From Zeugodacus cucurbitae (taxonomy: Eukaryota > Arthropoda > Insecta > Diptera > Tephritidae), in contig NC_071669.1 of assembly GCF_028554725.1 (NCBI RefSeq), positions 24,527,001 through 24,591,000 of the forward strand: a DNA stretch of 64,000 nucleotides, in the 5' to 3' direction. This document shows positions 57,530-64,000 of this stretch, in pieces. Within the stretch, counting starts at the first letter, position 1. Each line of letters opens with the position of its first letter. The notes under the pieces were generated by a model. The model had not been told where the DNA came from and ran no database searches. It saw only the letters and a list, made by a program, of their open reading frames with translations. A program made the translations under genes and the position numbers.

Positions 57530-60500
57530 ATTAAATATGCCATATGTATTAAGTAGGCATTGCTCAGCATTAATGCTCTCATGTGTGAATGCATGCCAAT
57601 AGGATAAAGTCAATTCAAATAATATTATATTAATTACAACAAACCGTGCTTCAGGGACCATTCAAATAGTTCTGTAGCAGCGTCACCTCCTCAAAAACCT
57701 TATATGCCGTTGCATACACTCACACCCAAGTACATGTGCATAGGTATTTTAACACTTGAAAATTTAACGCCTCATAACAAATTCATCATAATTAATGCGC
57801 AAAATCGTCATCCATTTTAATTGTGGCTACATTATGGAGCGTACCTACTACACCTATATTGTTGTTGTTGCCAACAATTTTCGCCCTTCATTAGTTAGCT
57901 TTTTAGTTGAACAAATTCGTGAATTTGTCTCAACTCATAAATGGCTGGGCATACATAAATTATGCATTAATTTTAAATGGTTAGACAATTTTTGCGGCCA
58001 AAAAGCGTACGTGAGCGTACAACGCTTCATTTAATACATTTTGACGCTGTGTAGCAAGCAACCGTACACTTTCATAATTATATGATCTGTTATCGTATTT
58101 TTGTTGGTTGATGGGTCAGTTTGATTTTTAATTTGCTATGGTGTGAATTTTACTGGAACATTTGACTTTAATTGCAGGCGATAAATATCGATGGTGGTGT
58201 GGTTTACAAAATGGAGACATATAAATATACGTGGATATATACATACAACCGTCCAGCTTTCAGCGCTCTTTCCTAGTGGCAGGGCTGTTCTCATCTATAT
58301 TAGTTTAATTAAAATAGGTTTGAAATAGACTGTGTTAGGACTAGGAGATTTTAGACCACTTTTTTGAGTCAGTTTATATTTCTGTTTATTTTCCTTGTTT
58401 CAATAGAACATTTCTTTTAGTCAACCCATCAACAGCTTCAATAGGCAACACTTGAAATCAACTGCTTTCAGTGAAGTTTATTTGGGACCACTGACTTGAA
58501 CCATATTATATTTGGCGTTTCAGTTTTTTAATCCCAAAAGATAATGATGTGATGAAATCGTCAGTAGAGACTATCGCAGAGCGTTTCTCTAGATCAGACC
58601 GTGAGAGAAGATTTTAATGTTATTAATGTTAATAGGAAAAAACATATATATATATTTGATTTTACTTTGAAAACCTGTAGCGTACTAGTTCTAGTCCCCA
58701 ACTCATTAGAAAGTAACCACTGTACAAACATAGAACCCACTTTATCTCACATACTCCTCCACGACATAACCCGCCATTTTATAACTCTGCATATTCACAC
58801 CATAGATCATATCCTGTCAAGCGTGTTTAGCGCATTATTTACAATTTATTCATTGTTTGCTAAATGTTTTCCACTTTATGTCATCTCTTTTCGTGCTCCT
58901 CTCTACTCTTGCTGCTTGTTTTATTGTTGTTGTGCTGTAAAACAGCTGCATTCCTGATGAGTTTGCGGTGGAGTTGTGAAATTTCATTTTGCGGTCAACG
59001 TTAAATGTAAAACGCTTTCATTGTTGCAAATTTGGCCAATGATGCAAAATTAAATAGCAATGAATTTTAATTATTGGTTTTATAATGAATGTAAATTTTA
59101 ATGAGACCTGAAAATTACGCTCAGCCAACGGACGTAATTATGCTGCATAGAAAATAAATTATGGGTGAGCGCAAATATGAGTGTAGTTTATGTGAGGATG
59201 ATATGAATATATATTAGATTTGAGGTATGGGAATTGAGGGCATTTAAAGCATTTATTCATACCTATATATAGTCTATTTTACGTTAAATATTGTAGTTAA
59301 ATAATAAAGGATTTTTAATATTGGTTTTATTATTAAAAAAATTCAAAAATGATAAAATATCAGTTAAAATTGTTGTTGTATCATTAATAATAATTCAAAA
59401 TGCTCATTTCTATATACAAGTAAATGCAATCGGGTGGCATCCTTTTAAATTAAAGTAATATTATTTACTTAAGATGAATTCAATTTCATTAAATGTGCTC
59501 TCTACTCCATCTGGTATATATTATTAGCTTCCAGAAAGTTTGTTTTACTATTTTAAATCAGCTAACGCCCACATGATTTTACTCATCTCCTTGAGCTCCA
59601 CCTCAGCAGAGTTATTATAATTTAAATTCCTATAAAAGCCCACTTAATATTCATAGTATAAATATTTATCTGCCAATCTATCTAGAAATGGCTACTGGGG
59701 GGAAAAACATCATTAATCCTTTATTATTCTAAATTCTATGCTAAAAAGTCATTTCACTCAGTCAGCACTTTCGCAGAATACACGCACTATAATTATCAAG
59801 CGCAAATAGCAAAAAAAACTATTTTTTAATGGATTCGATATGCAATATATTTGTACGCATCTGTAGTCGTATGATTTCACTACCATTTCTCTTGGCTTCT
59901 TGTCCACAAAGTAGCGCAAAATTCCCACGACGTCCACTATTAAATCACTGACCCTTGAAAAATGATCATAAAAATGAAAATAATAAAAGCGTGTAATAAA
60001 GTAAAAAATGATGTAGCAAGTCTCTCTGCTGTATTATGTAGTCACAGTAATAATGATTACAAAGTATGTAGACAACGCCAACGCCAATGATAACTCGGCG
60101 TTCCCAGCGGTGCGTGTGCAAAGGCGAAGCTAACCAGCAATTGCGTCCGTTGAAAAGTACAAGCAAAATGAAAGCGCGCCAAAGAAAGATAAATATCTGC
60201 AATGAAAAAGTCAGGCGCTTCATACTTATATACTGTATACTCATGTACTTATATACTTAAATACTTATATCTATACTTATATACTTAGATTCTTTTATAT
60301 ATCATGTTAGCATGCTTAACATTTACATTCCCAACAGCTTAGAACATAGATAGCCAAGCAATGAAAGTTAAAGCTGTATCTTCTCCTTTGGCCGGCCAAC
60401 TAAGCACCTACAATAACAACACGAACAACAGCAATAGTTTTTAAGCTGGCTTTAGTGTTTAGGCCAGTTGACGGGAAATGTTGAACTTATTAAATCACAA

Positions 60501-61639
60501 TGAACCAACAGCAAGTGCAAACAAACAAATGCACGCAAAGCCAACAACAAATCGACACAGTGCCACAACACACACACATACTCATAGATAGCCACCAAGT
60601 GGAGAAGTAACCGAACGAAATGCCAACACGCAATCTTCTGCTCAGCTCGGCGATGGAACTCGCGTTGAAGTGGCAGCAGCCGCTCGCTCTTGGCTGAAGA
60701 ATTGCACCACAGTGGCCAGCAGCAAAGCTCACTTTGAATACTTACATATACATATATCTGCCACTACAGCAACTGGCTAATGTTGCCGATGGTTGGTTGT
60801 AGCAACAGCGGCAACGCTCTTTTGCGCGTCGTCATCAGCTTGGCTGTAATTGCGATTATGTTAATTAAATTAAAGTTACTCTGCGACTATAATGATAATG
60901 TAAGCTGCGCGCAAACACACAGGCATAAATACATACACAAACATATATCTTTGCGTATGTGCGGTGCTTCTGCATGGTGAGTACATTAGCGGCAATGGGA
61001 ACTTGTGTGCTGTTGTACTTAGCGGCTTGTTTGTGATTACTTCACACACAAAAAACATTTGCATTGTTGCTGTGGGCCCTCACATTTGCTCTGCACACAC
61101 ACTTTTTTATGCGTTCGCTCGTAAGCGTATTATCAAATGTGGAAATGATAGTACGCTTACTTTTATTTAAATATGCACATAAAGGAAGAGGACTAGTGTA
61201 AAGTAAAGAAATAATTACGAATGTGCGGACTGTAGTGTGCTGTAGTGTAACTAAAATAGGTAGAGTATTCATAAAAATAATAAGTTGGGTCTTTAATATT
61301 TAACAAATTATAAAAAGTCTGATTATTTAAAGAAGAATAGTAAAAATTCATGAAATGTCAATACAAAACATCTCATAAAACCCATTATTTATTTATTTAA
61401 CCTTTGTTTTGATAAATATAATAAATAATAGTTTAAGTTTCATCCGGGATAATTATCCCTAATGGTGCAGACTGACTTTAAAACAATAAAATTCTTATGC
61501 CACTAAGCGACTCAAAACTTTTTGTTACTTCCTATTTGCCAAATAATATGAAGATACATTCCAAATATATAGAGAAATCCACCTGCATGATATCCAATCA
61601 GTTGCTAATCTTAAAAAATGTCTACCATTGAAATACATG
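57530..61639 (+). other. Non-coding DNA, probably intronic
   Basis: No exon, RNA gene or transposon identified. 60600-60800 is moderately GC-rich with GGCAGCAGCCGCTCGC-type words and open frames on both strands, without any domain. Contains the TACTTATA repeat annotated separately. Confidence 0.4.
60222..60292. repeat. Degenerate TACTTATA tandem repeat
   Basis: TACTTATATACT-type words recur about every 10 bases over 70 bp. Confidence 0.75.
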
Positions 61640-62045
61640 ATTTCATTACTTGTAATGTATAACAAGTCTACATTACTATTAGATTACTGGTACTAAATCA
61701 TTACTTTAAAATACCTACAACTAACATAGCTCAATACACTCGTCAAATTCTCTTTATTTTTACATACAGATTCTCCGATGAGATTTGACAAATTTGAAAG
61801 AGCTGATTACTAAACTTGTAATGCAATACCGTAACTACAATACTGCTAGTCTTAATTACTACTACAAGATTATCACTCTAAATATTTTCCGTTACCTTGG
61901 CCGAGCAAAGTAACAAATAGTAATCTACTAGCATCTTTAAAAGTTCAATTTAGATATCTTGTAATGCACTATCGTAATTAGATTACAAGTAGCCTAGATT
62001 ACTATTACAAGATTATAACTCTGAAACATCTGCCGACAACACAGC
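61640..62045. repeat. Diverged direct repeats built on CTTGTAATG/GATTAC words
   Basis: CTTGTAATG starts at 61649, 61815 and 61958. The second and third copies align for about 75 bp: CTTGTAATGCAATACCGTAA versus CTTGTAATGCACTATCGTAA, then a TTACTACTACAAGATTAT versus TTACTATTACAAGATTAT block and CTCTRAAnATnT. The first is partial. Spacing is 166 and 143 bp. Non-coding; family unknown. Confidence 0.6.
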
Positions 62046-64000
62046 GAATCAAAGTAACTATATCGTCTTTATTTTGAAATTGATTTATATTTTGGAGTTT
62101 ATTGAAGTCTAGTTAATCACTATATAATTTCTTTCCTCTTTTGTCTGTGATTAATCGTATTTTCTTCAAAATCTCAACCTATCTCGACCTTCACGAGCGA
62201 TTTTTTTTTTTAACAAAACATAGAAGACTTAATTACTGGACAAGAGGTACACATCTCCAATTTGCGCCTAAGTAATATTTCCTTGAGATGGGTTGTGGTA
62301 CATCTATGCTCCAAATGTAAAAATATATGTACAGTATAAACCGTTTTATTCTAATACTCTCCTATGAAATGCCTCCTAAAAATTGCCAGCCCCAATTAAA
62401 AATGCCAAACCCATTTGCCATTTCCCACTCGTGTGTGTACTTGCCGCGGACATGGAATGCACCTTAAATACTGCCAAATAAATTACGGTGATGACAATGT
62501 GCTGCTGCCACTTAAGTTTCCGCCGAACAGCATCGCCCAGACGCTTATGCCGCCAGCTGAACAAGTAAAAGCATTCAAACGGTGCTGTGATTAAGCAAAC
62601 GAACCAAAATGTGCGCGAGTGTATGTGTGGGTATACGGCGTTTTGGGGGGATTAAGTGAAGTGCACGTCAGTGTGTTGGTGTGTCTAGTGCAAATGTGTG
62701 CACTAATTGTGCATTTCCCTAATAATGCGAAGCGGCGCACCAACACAAACACAGAAGCGCTCTTACTTGGAACAGGAGACAAAGGGGAGCAATGCAAAGT
62801 GTTTGCAGGCAAGCAAGCGAAATTAAGCGGCATATATGTGAGTGAATATGTGAGAGTGCGCTCACATTCTTAGTGCAGCACTTTGTGCGCTGGTTGTGGC
62901 AATGTTAATGGTGCCATGGGAAATGCGTTTGCGGAATTTCCAATTTCTTCATTCGCGCGAAACGCGCTGCACAAGAACAGCACCTCCACCTCCAAGTATG
63001 AAGTGAGTGTGTGCATAGTTATCTCTTGTTTGTATATATGTATGTATAATGTATGTTTGAAACTAATATGGCTGAGAGCATACGGCAAAACTTGCCACTT
63101 CTTGCTACTTACTCACTTACTTACTTACTTCGTATTTAGCACTCCTCCGCCGTCCTCTTTCGCCTTCCGCTGACAAAATTCACAGCATTGTTTTGTTGTA
63201 ACAAAAACAACAAAAAAGAACAAAACAGCATTCAAATCAAAGCAAGTTATGTATGACAATAAGCTGTGAAAGAGGCAAGAAAGCGAGGAATGTTAAGCAA
63301 CACATAATTTTGCGCTCGTCTCTGTTTTGTGATCTTTCTACACTCGGTTGCATTTGTGAAATTGGCAGAATATTTATATTTTTTTGTTAGCCGATTTGTT
63401 ACTTTCACACTAACGCACAAGCAGGCACACACACACAAGAATGTGTTTGTATGTAAATTCATACGCTTTCTCAGCTGCTTAATGTGTTGCATATCCGTTC
63501 TCACTCAATTTCACTGGCAACAAAATAGCACAAAATTGCCTGAGTTTGTTCAGAAAGTTTGTATGCCCGTTTGTATGTGTAGTTGAACATTAGAGTATTG
63601 AAAAAGATATTCTTGTGGCAGGCATAAATCGCCGGCAGCAATTAAAAGTGGTTTGTTTGCAGTTTTTTCACACATCTCTTTTGTTTTCATTTTGGAGTTG
63701 TTGTTTCGCAAAGCAAAAACATTTTTTTAGTTTTTATTGCAATTTTAAGCAATTTTGTTTGTTATTAAATTTTTTTATTAATGCAGCATTGCATATGAAT
63801 TCTCACGAGCCTTTTTAATTCACTCGGTTGTTGTTGTCTTATTGCTTGCAACAGCGCACTTATAATAGCAAAATGCGACACTGTATGCAAGAATCGCATG
63901 AAATGGAGTATTCATGGCTGACAAATTTATATGAGAACAAGAGAATTGATATAATCTTTTTATAAGCTGAAGCGGATAAGAGAGATGGTTGAGTTGACAA
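62046..64000 (+). other. Non-coding DNA, probably intronic
   Basis: No exon was recognised. GC-richer with GTGTG/CACAC words at 62600-62880. Short open frames on both strands lack domains. Confidence 0.4.
63100..63131. repeat. ACTT/ACTC microsatellite
   Basis: About seven four-base repeats of the form CTTACTTACTTACTT. Confidence 0.75.

Noticed and set aside
1..64000. CRISPR arrays, operons, Shine-Dalgarno sites, rho-independent terminators
   Set aside because: The sequence is clearly metazoan nuclear DNA. Repeats seen are microsatellites, minisatellites and transposons, not spacer-separated direct repeats.

Overview
This 64 kb window looks like AT-rich nuclear DNA of a higher dipteran, most likely a tephritid-type fruit fly. 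The evidence is the strongly A+T-rich background, abundant CATA/TATG, CA and CAA microsatellites, and a mixture of decayed fly-type transposons (Tigger/pogo, mariner, piggyBac, hAT/ZMYM-like, jockey and RNase H-bearing LINEs). There are no operons, no rRNA and no tRNA that I can support. The species assignment is inference; the insect assignment is firm.

Layout. 1-13 kb is a transposon graveyard: a 131 bp pogo-like MITE, the end of a second one, a complete 1.48 kb Tigger-like element with matching terminal inverted repeats and TA duplications, a hAT/ZMYM-like transposase relic, a LINE 3' fragment on the minus strand, pieces of a dispersed repeat, and a clean 6 x 22 bp tandem array at 12.5 kb. 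13.2-14.6 kb is a GC-rich island with open frames on both strands. I read it as promoter or UTR-like DNA, not as a protein gene. 14.6-40 kb is mostly non-coding AT-rich DNA with a jockey 3' relic (17.8 kb), an unidentified decayed ORF (18.4-18.8 kb), a diverged tandem duplication (22.9-23.4 kb), a dispersed repeat (23.6-24.0 kb) and three pieces of one RNase H/zinc-knuckle LINE type (21.7, 30.8, 35.8 kb). 40.4-43.3 kb holds a mariner relic, an unidentified coding-like stretch, and a full-length 2.22 kb piggyBac/Looper-like element framed by TTAA.

The only host coding sequence I can support is one exon on the plus strand at about 50.65-51.72 kb. It has a long A/CAA-rich 5'UTR with upstream ORFs, an ATG at 51589 in good fly context, a 43-codon signal-peptide-like coding segment, and a strong GTAAGT donor at 51719. 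It resembles the first coding exon of a secreted or membrane protein gene with long introns. On that reading 51.7-64 kb is intron and part of the upstream DNA is 5' intron. The gene cannot be named, because the mature protein lies outside what I can recognise here.

The most interesting structures are (a) the piggyBac-like element with repeated subterminal palindromes and a transposase deleted across its first catalytic aspartate, (b) the Tigger-like transposase with what looks like a canonical 66 bp GT-AG intron inside its catalytic domain, and (c) the 22 bp array built on TAATGATTAC words. Family assignments rest on translated motifs recognised from memory; no database search was possible.
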